DNA of 5,085 bases from assembly GCA_015655565.1 (NCBI GenBank), contig JAATEU010000266.1:1-5085 (forward strand), in the 5' to 3' direction. Shown piece after piece: positions 1 through 4,620 of this stretch; position 1 is the first letter of the stretch; every line of letters starts with the position of its first letter. The position numbers were made by a program, and so were the translations under genes. This stretch comes from Clostridiales bacterium (GTDB lineage Bacteria; Bacillota; Clostridia; Lachnospirales; Lachnospiraceae). Below the pieces are notes generated by a model. That model had not been told where the DNA came from. It saw only the letters and a list, made by a program, of their open reading frames with translations, and did no database searches.

Positions 1-13
1 ATGAAATAAATTA

Positions 14-22
14 TGTTAAAAT
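14..22 (+). promoter_or_regulatory. Possible extended -10 promoter of the tRNA-Leu gene
   Basis: The sequence TGTTAAAAT has the TGn extension followed by TAAAAT, one mismatch from TATAAT. It lies 17 bases before the mature tRNA start, so transcription could begin near position 29-30 with a short 5' leader. The matching -35 box would fall at or beyond the window edge and cannot be checked. This rests on pattern and position only. Confidence 0.35.
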
Positions 23-39
23 AATTTTCTACGGTTCAT

Positions 40-122
40 GCGGATGTGGCGGAATGGCAGACGCAGCAGACTCAAAATCTGCCGGGGGTGACTTCGTGAG
101 GGTTCGAGTCCCTCCATCCGCA
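40..122 (+). tRNA. tRNA-Leu, anticodon CAA
   Basis: This is an 83-nt class II tRNA that decodes UUG. A 7-bp acceptor stem pairs GCGGATG (40-46) with CATCCGC (115-121), and A122 is the discriminator expected for leucine. The anticodon stem GCAGA/TCTGC (66-70/78-82) encloses the loop CTCAAAA with anticodon CAA at 73-75. A long variable arm follows at about 83-97, the class II feature of Leu and Ser. The T arm is GAGGG-TTCGAGT-CCCTC (98-114). CCA is not encoded, as A122 is followed by CT. The gene appears intact and stands alone in the window. Decayed mobile-element sequence begins downstream, which suggests the 3' end may once have served as an attachment site, but no second copy of the tRNA 3' end is visible. 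Confidence 0.97.
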
Positions 123-137
123 CTATATTGAGAAGTA

Positions 138-178
138 CTTAGAACTTAGTAATTTCAACAGTTCTAGGGATTTTTTTT
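138..178 (+). terminator. Rho-independent terminator of tRNA-Leu
   Basis: A 9-bp stem pairs CTTAGAACT (138-146) with AGTTCTAGG (160-168), including one T-G wobble, around a 13-nt loop. Eight T residues (171-178) follow at once. It starts 16 bases after the tRNA and ends that transcript. Confidence 0.85.
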
Positions 179-253
179 GTGACGAAGGATATTATACTTT
201 ATTTCTTGATTAATTAACAGTCCATTTCTAACCGATTTCTAACACTTAAATTA

Positions 254-439
254 TCCGTTGACCTCTAATCTCCTACCCAATTTATTTACCATCGATACTT
301 TTGCTTCAAATTGCATATGTGAATAACAGTTAGAAGGATATTCTTTAGATACATCAAACAGTTTATTTAATTGCTTCTGGTCAAAATACTGTCCAACGAA
401 CTTTTTCTTTTTCGGTAATATCGGATGAATTCTTTTCTC
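254..439 (-). pseudogene. Possible tyrosine recombinase (integrase) fragment
   Basis: The minus strand is open for 62 codons between stops at 440-442 and 251-253. The stretch KKKKFVGQYFDQKQLNKLF, followed by DVSKEYP, resembles the link between the core-binding and catalytic domains of tyrosine integrases from Firmicutes conjugative elements. There a basic 'PKKEKF' segment leads into a 'xxEELxxLLE' helix. The expected continuation, with the first catalytic Arg in a 'GLRRSE' motif, is absent; the frame ends in an unrecognised stretch around MVNKLGRRLEVNG. There is no plausible start codon and no domain upstream in this frame, so it would be a non-functional internal piece. Position supports the call: integrase genes often sit beside the tRNA used for integration. 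The match is short and made by eye, so a chance resemblance or another gene remnant is possible. Confidence 0.4.
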
Positions 440-500
440 TCAATCCACACGCCCATAAATTGATGTACTTTTTTGAAATGAGGTAGAAGGAAAGTCCCGG

Positions 501-566
501 CTACATCTCGCCGTCACGATAAAGCGGCAGCCCCTCCTTTAGACGATGGAAACCATATTTATGCAT
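501..566 (-). other. GC-richer patch with a 21-codon reading frame, probable gene remnant
   Basis: Within AT-rich surroundings, about 490-550 is clearly richer in G and C. On the minus strand an ATG at 564-566 opens 21 codons ending in HRLKEGLPLYRDGEM and a TAG at 501-503. There is no convincing ribosome binding site ahead of it. The composition and sensible codons suggest a fragment of a gene from the same foreign element as the relaxase remnant, but I do not recognise the family. It could also be noise. Confidence 0.2.
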
Positions 567-1023
567 GAATAAACCCTCCAAACTTGCGAGCTTGGAGGGA
601 TAAATCGTTCGTGCATGGGGAATACCCCGCCAAACTCACTAATACATATAACCAATTAAAAAATGAGATGTTGAGATAATAGAGTGCAGATGGGTTGGCA
701 AAGAGCTTCACATATGTTTTATGCTTGGAAATCACTTTCATAACATTTGAGATTTCCGATGGATTTATGTCATAAAGGAATGCTCCAAGCAAATATACAA
801 GTACTTTCTCCGCAACGCTCGGAATCAAAATACCAAAACTATAAAAAACTCCGTTCTTCCCCTGGCAAGAAGATCTATAATAAAAAGTGCCGACAAGATA
901 AGGGATCACCGCTAACAAAATACATGATATTTGTTTTGAGGTAAACCCAAACAGAATATATATAACATGTATTAACAAATATATAGATAGGATAATCAAC
1001 CATCCTAAACACATCTCCCGCAT
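559..1023 (-). CDS. Small multi-pass membrane protein, hypothetical and possibly chimeric
   Basis: This frame encodes 154 aa, strongly hydrophobic, with likely membrane segments at about residues 5-26, 31-49, 60-84 and 113-132. An open frame of this length with such regular hydrophobicity suggests coding sequence, but I do not recognise a family. The start is doubtful. The first four codons (MREM) continue the relaxase remnant frame directly upstream (YRAAQKD-MREM), so the ORF seems to begin inside older foreign sequence. The only purine-rich stretch, AAAAGG, is 2 bases from the ATG, too close for a normal ribosome binding site. The last 15 codons run through the inverted repeat at 561-616, so the native C-terminus may also be lost. 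It may be a truncated gene joined to relaxase debris by a deletion, and expression is uncertain. Confidence 0.4.
   Translation of the reverse strand: MREMCLGWLIILSIYLLIHVIYILFGFTSKQISCILLAVIPYLVGTFYYRSSCQGKNGVFYSFGILIPSVAEKVLVYLLGAFLYDINPSEISNVMKVISKHKTYVKLFANPSALYYLNISFFNWLYVLVSLAGYSPCTNDLSLQARKFGGFIHA
561..616. repeat. Long imperfect inverted repeat with an 8-bp perfect core
   Basis: The core arms CCCTCCAA (574-581) and TTGGAGGG (592-599) are perfect complements around a 10-nt loop that itself pairs partly. The complementarity continues outward imperfectly: ATGCATGAA (561-569) matches the reverse complement of 608-616, ATGCACGAA, with a few unpaired bases between the outer and core arms. 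A small GGGG-AATA-CCCC hairpin follows at 617-628. On the minus strand the core is followed by TTTATTCATG, too weak a T run for a confident terminator. Subterminal hairpins of this look are known from IS200/IS605 ends, and short non-coding palindromic repeats are another option. No transposase is present nearby. Confidence 0.55.
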
Positions 1024-1189
1024 ATCCTTTTGCGCGGCGCGGTACTATGCATACAGAGTTTTTTCTCCGCTGTCAGCCTTTGCGACTCGGCTTTAAGCGC
1101 ATCAAGGTTGCCCGTGCCGCCTAGTGCAACTCAATATCGGCCTCATGCTCCGAAAGATATTTCCTGCTGTACTTCGCGTCTTTGTCACC
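1012..1189 (-). pseudogene. Relaxase (MobA/VirD2-type mobilisation nuclease), C-terminal remnant
   Basis: Three minus-strand pieces in order give the C-terminus of a relaxase typical of Firmicutes conjugative elements. The first contains KYSRKYLSEHEADIELH and ends in a TAG at 1121-1123. The second, in another frame, contains LDALKAESQRLTAEKK, apparently after a small deletion. The third, again shifted, reads TLYA, an in-frame TAG (1045-1047), then YRAAQKDMREM. I know family members ending in a closely similar order: KYSKKYL..HEA, a 'DALKAES' helix, 'KKALYAEYRAA', 'MRE', then a short 'VKANID' tail. That tail is missing here and hydrophobic ORF sequence follows. The N-terminal nuclease domain with its catalytic residues is absent. 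In an intact element this protein nicks the transfer origin and leads DNA into the recipient. Local GC is well above the surroundings, in line with foreign origin. The family call is from memory of conserved C-termini. Confidence 0.75.
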
Positions 1190-1217
1190 TTAAACGGTAA
1201 AGAATAAATCTTATTTT

Positions 1218-1245
1218 TTGGGGTAATAATTTAATGAATTATAAT
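1218..1245 (+). promoter_or_regulatory. Candidate promoter of the lipoprotein gene
   Basis: A perfect -10 hexamer TATAAT lies at 1240-1245, 16 bases after TTGGGG (1218-1223), a weak -35 match that keeps only TTG. Transcription would start near 1252, giving a leader of about 24 bases before the ATG at 1276. A second TATAAT at 1249-1254 has no -35 partner. The region is very AT-rich, so chance matches are easy. Confidence 0.35.
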
Positions 1246-1275
1246 AATTATAATACGTATACAGGAGGATCTCCA

Positions 1276-1875
1276 ATGAAAATTAAAGTCATGTTTTTAA
1301 CATTATTACTCATCCCTGCGTTAATTGCAGGATGTACTAAACAAAACACAGATCAGAATAATACGGGCCAGACCGGGACCACCCCGGCAGTAACAACTCC
1401 GGCTGAAACCACCCCGGCCGGGCCAACTCCGGATGCAGTAACCTCAGCTTCCATCGTAGATACGGAGGAGGCCTTTATAAAAGCCATAAGCAGCAACGGT
1501 ACATGGATTATTGCTATAATTAAAGATTTATCAATTAACCAGGAGCTTTCTCTTGACGGCGAATTTAAAAATGGTAAAACAGACGATAACGGAAATGAAA
1601 TTATACAACGTAAAATTGCCCTTTATTCTCAGGACAATAATCGTAATATAACTGCCAGATACACATTAACAGCTCCGAAATTAACAATTAACAGCCCGCA
1701 AGCCAGTATTCAGCATGGAACTTTTAAAGGTGACTTATACGTTAACGTCAGCGATTTTGAATTGATTGATGCAACCGTTGACGGAAATGTATATTTTACT
1801 GCAGAAGAAGCCCAATCTACTTTCAAAATGGATGAAGCAAGTAAAGTAACCGGAAAACAGGAATTGCAGAAATAA
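1276..1875 (+). CDS. Secreted lipoprotein with Thr/Pro-rich tether and beta-rich domain
   Basis: The gene encodes 199 aa. The N-terminus has a basic start (MKIK), a hydrophobic core and the lipobox LIAGC, so signal peptidase II should cut before Cys20, leaving a lipid-anchored protein on the outer face of the membrane. Residues 21-58 are a flexible linker rich in Thr, Pro, Gln and Asn (TTPAVTTPAETTPAGPTP). Residues 59-199 form a domain of short alternating strands such as LTINSPQASIQHGTF and DLYVNVSDFELIDATVDGN, a spacing that suggests a small beta-helix or stacked-strand fold. No catalytic motif is visible and I recognise no named family. The ATG at 1276 is chosen over the in-frame ATG at 1234 because AGGAGG at 1263-1268 sits 7 bases before it and the signal peptide starts there. 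It is a single gene with its own promoter candidate and faces the DUF434 gene. Confidence 0.9.
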   Translation: MKIKVMFLTLLLIPALIAGCTKQNTDQNNTGQTGTTPAVTTPAETTPAGPTPDAVTSASIVDTEEAFIKAISSNGTWIIAIIKDLSINQELSLDGEFKNGKTDDNGNEIIQRKIALYSQDNNRNITARYTLTAPKLTINSPQASIQHGTFKGDLYVNVSDFELIDATVDGNVYFTAEEAQSTFKMDEASKVTGKQELQK

Positions 1876-1950
1876 TTTTTTCATGCAACTCTTTGGAATT
1901 CCTGCCCGATTAAGTAATCGTGTAAATTAACATATAAAACAAACATAAGA

Positions 1951-1978
1951 AAGCTTACAGACTCATAGCTGTAAGCTT
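1951..1978. terminator. Probable bidirectional terminator between convergent genes
   Basis: The perfect 10-bp arms AAGCTTACAG (1951-1960) and CTGTAAGCTT (1969-1978) enclose an 8-nt loop. On the plus strand CCTGTTTCTTTA follows and on the minus strand TCTTATGTTTGTTTT, both T-rich but interrupted. It lies 75 bases after the lipoprotein stop and 67 bases after the DUF434 stop, as expected for a shared terminator. Efficiency may be moderate because neither T run is continuous. Confidence 0.7.
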
Positions 1979-2045
1979 CCTGTTTCTTTATGCTATTAAA
2001 AATTTCCTTAATGAATTTCATAACAGCCATAGTTGATATTTTCTA

Positions 2046-2768
2046 TTACCCTTCTTCCATCCTTAAATCTAACAAAAAAGCGTCCGGGATGTTTTCCTGG
2101 ATAATTTCTTCTGCTAAATTAATCCAGCCGGTGCATTTATTTAACACAACGGAATCACTTGTAATAACATTATCTTTTTTTTCCAGGATTATATCTGCAT
2201 TGTTAACAAGTTCTACGTGTACCTTAAAATCATAAGAAGCTAATAATTCCTGAATCCGATGCTTTAACCTGCCGGTATTTGAAACCGGTGAATCCAAATA
2301 AAAATAAGCTTCCTTAATGTGCATTTCTTCTAATTTATTTCCAATCAGACCAATTGCAATATCTGTTTTATCTATAAGGCGGTATGTACCTCTCAGCCCT
2401 GCCAGATCCCGGATGGTTCCATCCATACATCGAAGCAGTATGGAGCCTGACAAAGCTACTTCTAAAGTAATAATGAGATTAAGGCCGTCTATATATACTT
2501 TTTTTTGATTAAATTCCGGCCTTTTTTGTCTGCTTTTTCTCATTTTAATGGTTTCATAAGTCGAAGTTGCCCTTACCAGGGCTAATCTTTGTCTTTCTGA
2601 TAATACATAATGATTTCCCACAAAGGTCGACGCACTTTTAATTGGATACCCTTTCTCAATTAAATAATGGATATCCTTTTGCGCTTTTCTGAGTAGATTA
2701 CAACTGTCTTTATTAAATTCTTTTAAATCGGTTGGTACATATCCCCGTCTTACAAAATGATTTTTCAT
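2046..2768 (-). CDS. DUF434/DUF5616 domain protein, possible NYN-like nuclease fold
   Basis: The frame encodes 240 aa, about the full family length. The N-terminal part (about residues 12-70) matches DUF434, with LLRKAQKDIHYLIEKGYPIK and the LSERQRLALVRA helix. The rest (about 88-236) matches the partner domain DUF5616, with VYIDGLNLIITLE (91-103), RDLAGLRGTYR (120-130), YLDSPVSNTGRLK (157-169), VELVNNAD (185-192) and TSDSVVLNKC (203-212). The 'IDGxN' motif and conserved acidic residues (D94, D159, D205) recall PIN/NYN-type RNA nucleases, but that is inference and the family's function is not established to my knowledge. It is probably cytoplasmic, with no signal peptide or membrane segment. 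The start is unusual: a 13-bp tandem duplication covers it, so GGGAG lies 5 bases from an out-of-frame ATG (2779-2781) and 18 bases from the in-frame ATG used here. Translation may be poor. It lies downstream of the operon terminator at 2866-2904, so it needs its own promoter, and I see no convincing one. Confidence 0.88.
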   Translation of the reverse strand: MKNHFVRRGYVPTDLKEFNKDSCNLLRKAQKDIHYLIEKGYPIKSASTFVGNHYVLSERQRLALVRATSTYETIKMRKSRQKRPEFNQKKVYIDGLNLIITLEVALSGSILLRCMDGTIRDLAGLRGTYRLIDKTDIAIGLIGNKLEEMHIKEAYFYLDSPVSNTGRLKHRIQELLASYDFKVHVELVNNADIILEKKDNVITSDSVVLNKCTGWINLAEEIIQENIPDAFLLDLRMEEG

Positions 2769-2781
2769 AATGATTTTTCAT
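2756..2781 (-). repeat. Perfect 13-bp tandem duplication over the DUF434 start codon
   Basis: On the minus strand the unit ATGAAAAATCATT occurs twice in a row with no mismatch (plus-strand copies 2756-2768 and 2769-2781). Because 13 is not a multiple of three, the two ATGs are in different frames. The upstream ATG has the well-placed GGGAG but leads to a 22-codon frame that ends in TAA. The downstream ATG opens the full 240-aa protein. Removing one copy would place the Shine-Dalgarno 5 bases before the right ATG, so a recent slippage duplication is likely. Confidence 0.9.
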
Positions 2782-2865
2782 ATCAGCTCCCACGGTGTGA
2801 CCAAAACAGCGTTATGATTACTGCCCAGCCCCAATCTCAAATTTCTATACGATAAATAAATATCC

Positions 2866-2904
2866 AAAAAAAGCAAATAATTTAAAACACTATAAATTAT
2901 TTGC
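2866..2904 (-). terminator. Strong Rho-independent terminator of the flagellum-associated operon
   Basis: Read on the minus strand, GCAAATAATTT (2904-2894) and AAATTATTTGC (2883-2873) form a perfect 11-bp stem with a 10-nt loop, followed directly by seven T residues (2872-2866). It lies 56 bases after the stop codon of the last operon gene and separates the operon from the DUF434 gene. Confidence 0.9.
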
Positions 2905-2908
2905 AAAC

Positions 2909-2937
2909 AGAATTAATACTATACTTATTTTAATTCT
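2909..2937. repeat. Short AT-rich inverted repeat before the operon terminator
   Basis: AGAATTAA (2909-2916) and TTAATTCT (2930-2937) are perfect complements around a 13-nt loop. The hairpin lies just after the stop of the MltG-like gene and before the main terminator. It has no T run and only one G-C pair per arm, so it may be a weak transcript-end structure or chance. Confidence 0.35.
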
Positions 2938-2960
2938 ACTTTTTATATTGACTCTATACT

Positions 2961-3587
2961 TTATTTTGCTACAATAATATCTGCAATATCTTCATAAGAG
3001 GCATAAGTTTCTATTTCAAAATTGCCTATATTAATATTCCTTGCATAATCATTCTGCTTTAAATATTGGTTAAATGCTTTCGTATCCTCAATAATACCCT
3101 TTTCTTTTAATAAATTAGAGACATCCTCCGATGTCATGCCTGGTACAATCTCAACCGTTACATAATTTCCCTCTGAGCCGTTATTTATTTCCAACTCAGT
3201 TACCGACTGACTATCCGAATCTGTGGATGCACCTTGGGCCGGCTCTGCTGTCGGAGCCTGGGTCGGTTCTTCCTTCGGCCCTGTTGTCTGAACCGCAGTT
3301 GGTTCTTCCTTCGGCCCTGCTACAGGAGCGGTTGGTTTTTGCGTTGGAGCAGCTGTTGGCGTACTATTTGGCTGTACCGTTGATTCAACGGCAGGAGTTA
3401 TGGTTGAATCTATTAAATCATCAAGATTCAGATCAGTTTCCTTCACCATTCCCAATTCTTCCGCCCTTTTTATTATCTTCTCATCCGAAATCTGAGTTTT
3501 AGAAGACGCATGGAAAGACACGGATAAAATAATTGTTGCAAATAATATACCTACACCTATACCTCTTAAATAATATTTTAATTTCAT
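2961..3587 (-). CDS. Membrane-anchored YceG/MltG-like protein without catalytic domain
   Basis: From the chosen ATG the protein has 208 aa. A basic N-terminus (MKLKYYLRG) and a membrane helix at about residues 9-26 anchor it, with the rest probably outside. A short charged helix follows (QISDEKIIKRAEELGMV, 32-48), then a Pro/Thr/Glu-rich linker (about 62-122) with a duplicated GPKEEPT unit. The last 65 residues (VTVEIVPGMTSEDVSNLLKE ... GNFEIETYASYEDIADIIV) match the small LysM-like N-terminal domain of the MltG endolytic transglycosylase family. The catalytic YceG domain with its Glu is absent and the stop follows the domain cleanly, so peptidoglycan binding without cleavage is a fair inference. 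The start is uncertain: in-frame TTG (3608) and ATG (3599) lie upstream. The TTG has AGG 10 bases before it, the 3599 ATG is too near GAAAGG, and the chosen ATG is 13 bases from it. It is the last gene of the operon, following DUF6115. Confidence 0.8.
   Translation of the reverse strand: MKLKYYLRGIGVGILFATIILSVSFHASSKTQISDEKIIKRAEELGMVKETDLNLDDLIDSTITPAVESTVQPNSTPTAAPTQKPTAPVAGPKEEPTAVQTTGPKEEPTQAPTAEPAQGASTDSDSQSVTELEINNGSEGNYVTVEIVPGMTSEDVSNLLKEKGIIEDTKAFNQYLKQNDYARNINIGNFEIETYASYEDIADIIVAK
3265..3319 (-). repeat. 36-bp period direct repeat in the Pro/Thr/Glu linker
   Basis: GGTTCTTCCTTCGGCCCTG occurs at 3265-3283 and again at 3301-3319, exactly 36 bases apart. In the protein this gives two GPKEEPT units spaced 12 residues apart. 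The repeat lies in the low-complexity linker of the MltG-like protein, so unit gain or loss would change linker length without a frameshift. Confidence 0.8.
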
Positions 3588-3630
3588 ATTAACACTCATG
3601 CCTTTCAATTTTCTAAGACCTGTTCGGATG

Positions 3631-4278
3631 TTATCTGTCCTTATATAAATCTATGACAAGTTTAACTTCACCTTGTCCAAGTTCTAACGTTTTGGATATA
3701 TCAATAACCGAAAATCCCTGGGAATCCATTTCCAATATCTTTTGATTATGATTATTCATAATATCAGCCTTATTATTCTCATTTATGTTTCCTGCTTCTG
3801 CAACAGGATTATGAACCGGACTTTTATGAATGGCTGCGGCATTTCCTTTTAATTTATGATTTGGCAGTTCTTTTTTATCAGCTTTTGTTACTTGTTTTTT
3901 AGCTTTATCAATACTTTTAATGGTATCTTTTAATTCACTTTCTTTCTCATTCAGCATATTATATAAAAATACCACTTCTTCATGATTTTGGCTGATTTTT
4001 TCTATTACTTGATTGGAAAAATCATTTACTGCAATAATCTTTTCATTGGAAAGCTGACTTAAGCTGTCTTCCGTTTTTGCCACGGACTCTTCCGTTATCT
4101 CAGAAATTATTGTTTCAACCTTTTTCTTTATATTTTCAATCTCCGTTATGGTTAATTCCCGTTGACCAACCAGGGAGGAATAAATTTCTCCTTTACCGGT
4201 GGAATTATCTGCCAGGAAGCAACTGACTAAAATAATTCCTGCCCCTATAAGGATTAAAATGATTACTAAAGGTGTCAT
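3631..4278 (-). CDS. DUF6115 protein: membrane-anchored coiled coil with helix-turn-helix-like tail
   Basis: The protein has 215 aa. Residues 3-23 (PLVIILILIGAGIILVSCF) form one membrane helix at the very N-terminus. Residues about 40-135 are charged and heptad-like (ENIKKKVETIISEITEES, NEKESELKDTIKSIDKAK), predicting a long coiled coil. A low-complexity Asn/Lys/His linker (about 136-178) leads to a conserved C-terminal segment, KILEMDSQGFSVIDISKTL then ELGQGEVKLVIDLYK (180-213), which looks like a helix-turn-helix in the style of a resolvase or sigma-region-4 tail. This order is that of the DUF6115 family, which I associate with flagellar neighbourhoods in Clostridia; its function is not known to me. 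A short cytoplasmic N-terminus would place the coil outside, but if the helix is inverted the tail faces the cytoplasm, where the motif would make sense. AGGAGAG lies 7 bases before the ATG. The gene starts 14 bases after the preceding stop. Confidence 0.85.
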   Translation of the reverse strand: MTPLVIILILIGAGIILVSCFLADNSTGKGEIYSSLVGQRELTITEIENIKKKVETIISEITEESVAKTEDSLSQLSNEKIIAVNDFSNQVIEKISQNHEEVVFLYNMLNEKESELKDTIKSIDKAKKQVTKADKKELPNHKLKGNAAAIHKSPVHNPVAEAGNINENNKADIMNNHNQKILEMDSQGFSVIDISKTLELGQGEVKLVIDLYKDR

Positions 4279-4292
4279 TGTATTCTCTCCTG

Positions 4293-4604
4293 CTATATTT
4301 TAATATCTATGGAACCAGATCGGAAATTATCTTTAGGAACTGCTCCTTTATCTTTTTTCTTTTTATTTTGTTTTGAATCGGAATAAGAAGCATTACCCTT
4401 TTCTTTTGCATCATAACGATATTCCCTGTTATCGCTTTTGATGGTTTTCACTGTCTGCTGATTATCATGTTTAATATGATTATTAAATTGTTGGCCTATA
4501 ATCAGCTGTTCATTTATCGGCTTTTGACTCTCCTGATGTCTATAAAGGGATGCTTCCTGTGACTTTGGAGCCATCGCTGCAATTTCAATCGGTGTAATCG
4601 GCAT
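4293..4604 (-). CDS. Small hydrophilic protein of unknown function in the flagellum-associated operon
   Basis: This gene encodes 103 aa with no signal peptide or membrane helix. The N-terminus (PITPIEIAAMAPKSQEASLYRHQES) looks like the most conserved part. The middle is Gln/Asn/His-rich (about 30-55), and from about residue 65 it is very basic and probably disordered (DAKEKGN..., KQNKKKKDKG). I do not recognise a named domain, but small proteins of this style recur in my memory between DUF342 and DUF6115 genes in Lachnospiraceae. The ATG at 4604 is chosen because a near-perfect AAAGGAGGG lies 7 bases before it. An in-frame ATG at 4679 would lie inside the FapA gene and has no such site. The Shine-Dalgarno overlaps the FapA stop, so translational coupling is likely. 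Being near FapA suggests a helper or adaptor role, which is inference. Confidence 0.8.
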   Translation of the reverse strand: MPITPIEIAAMAPKSQEASLYRHQESQKPINEQLIIGQQFNNHIKHDNQQTVKTIKSDNREYRYDAKEKGNASYSDSKQNKKKKDKGAVPKDNFRSGSIDIKI

Positions 4605-4610
4605 TGTTAT

Positions 4611-4620
4611 CCCTCCTTTA
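4611..4620 (-). promoter_or_regulatory. Shine-Dalgarno overlapping the FapA stop codon
   Basis: On the minus strand TAAAGGAGGG contains both the TAA stop of the FapA-like gene and the AAAGGAGGG binding site of the 103-aa gene, whose ATG follows after 6 bases. This layout favours handing ribosomes from one gene to the next and decides the start of the second gene. Confidence 0.8.

Noticed and set aside
40..122. tRNA 3' end as an attL/attR pair
   Set aside because: I looked for a second copy of the T-arm and acceptor sequence in the window and saw none, so no attachment repeat can be called here.
747..944. 65-aa plus-strand ORF opposite the membrane ORF
   Set aside because: It has no ribosome binding site and a composition unlike a folded protein. 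It is an antisense shadow in AT-rich DNA.
1234..1275. Upstream ATG that would lengthen the lipoprotein by 14 residues
   Set aside because: The extension (MNYNNYNTYT...) contains the AGGAGG of the real start and would put a polar stretch before the signal peptide.
1990..2508. Two plus-strand ORFs (1990-2235, 2317-2508) opposite the DUF434 gene
   Set aside because: Both are short, lack good ribosome binding sites and overlap well-conserved DUF5616 motifs on the other strand.
2782..2865. Promoter for the DUF434 gene
   Set aside because: AT-rich hexamers such as TATAGA occur on the minus strand, but none has a -35 partner at suitable spacing, so I do not call one.
3131..3502. 123-aa plus-strand ORF opposite the MltG-like gene
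   Set aside because: It is the antisense shadow of the repetitive Pro/Thr linker, giving Leu/Pro/Ser-rich low-complexity protein with no ribosome binding site. The minus-strand frame has recognisable domains.
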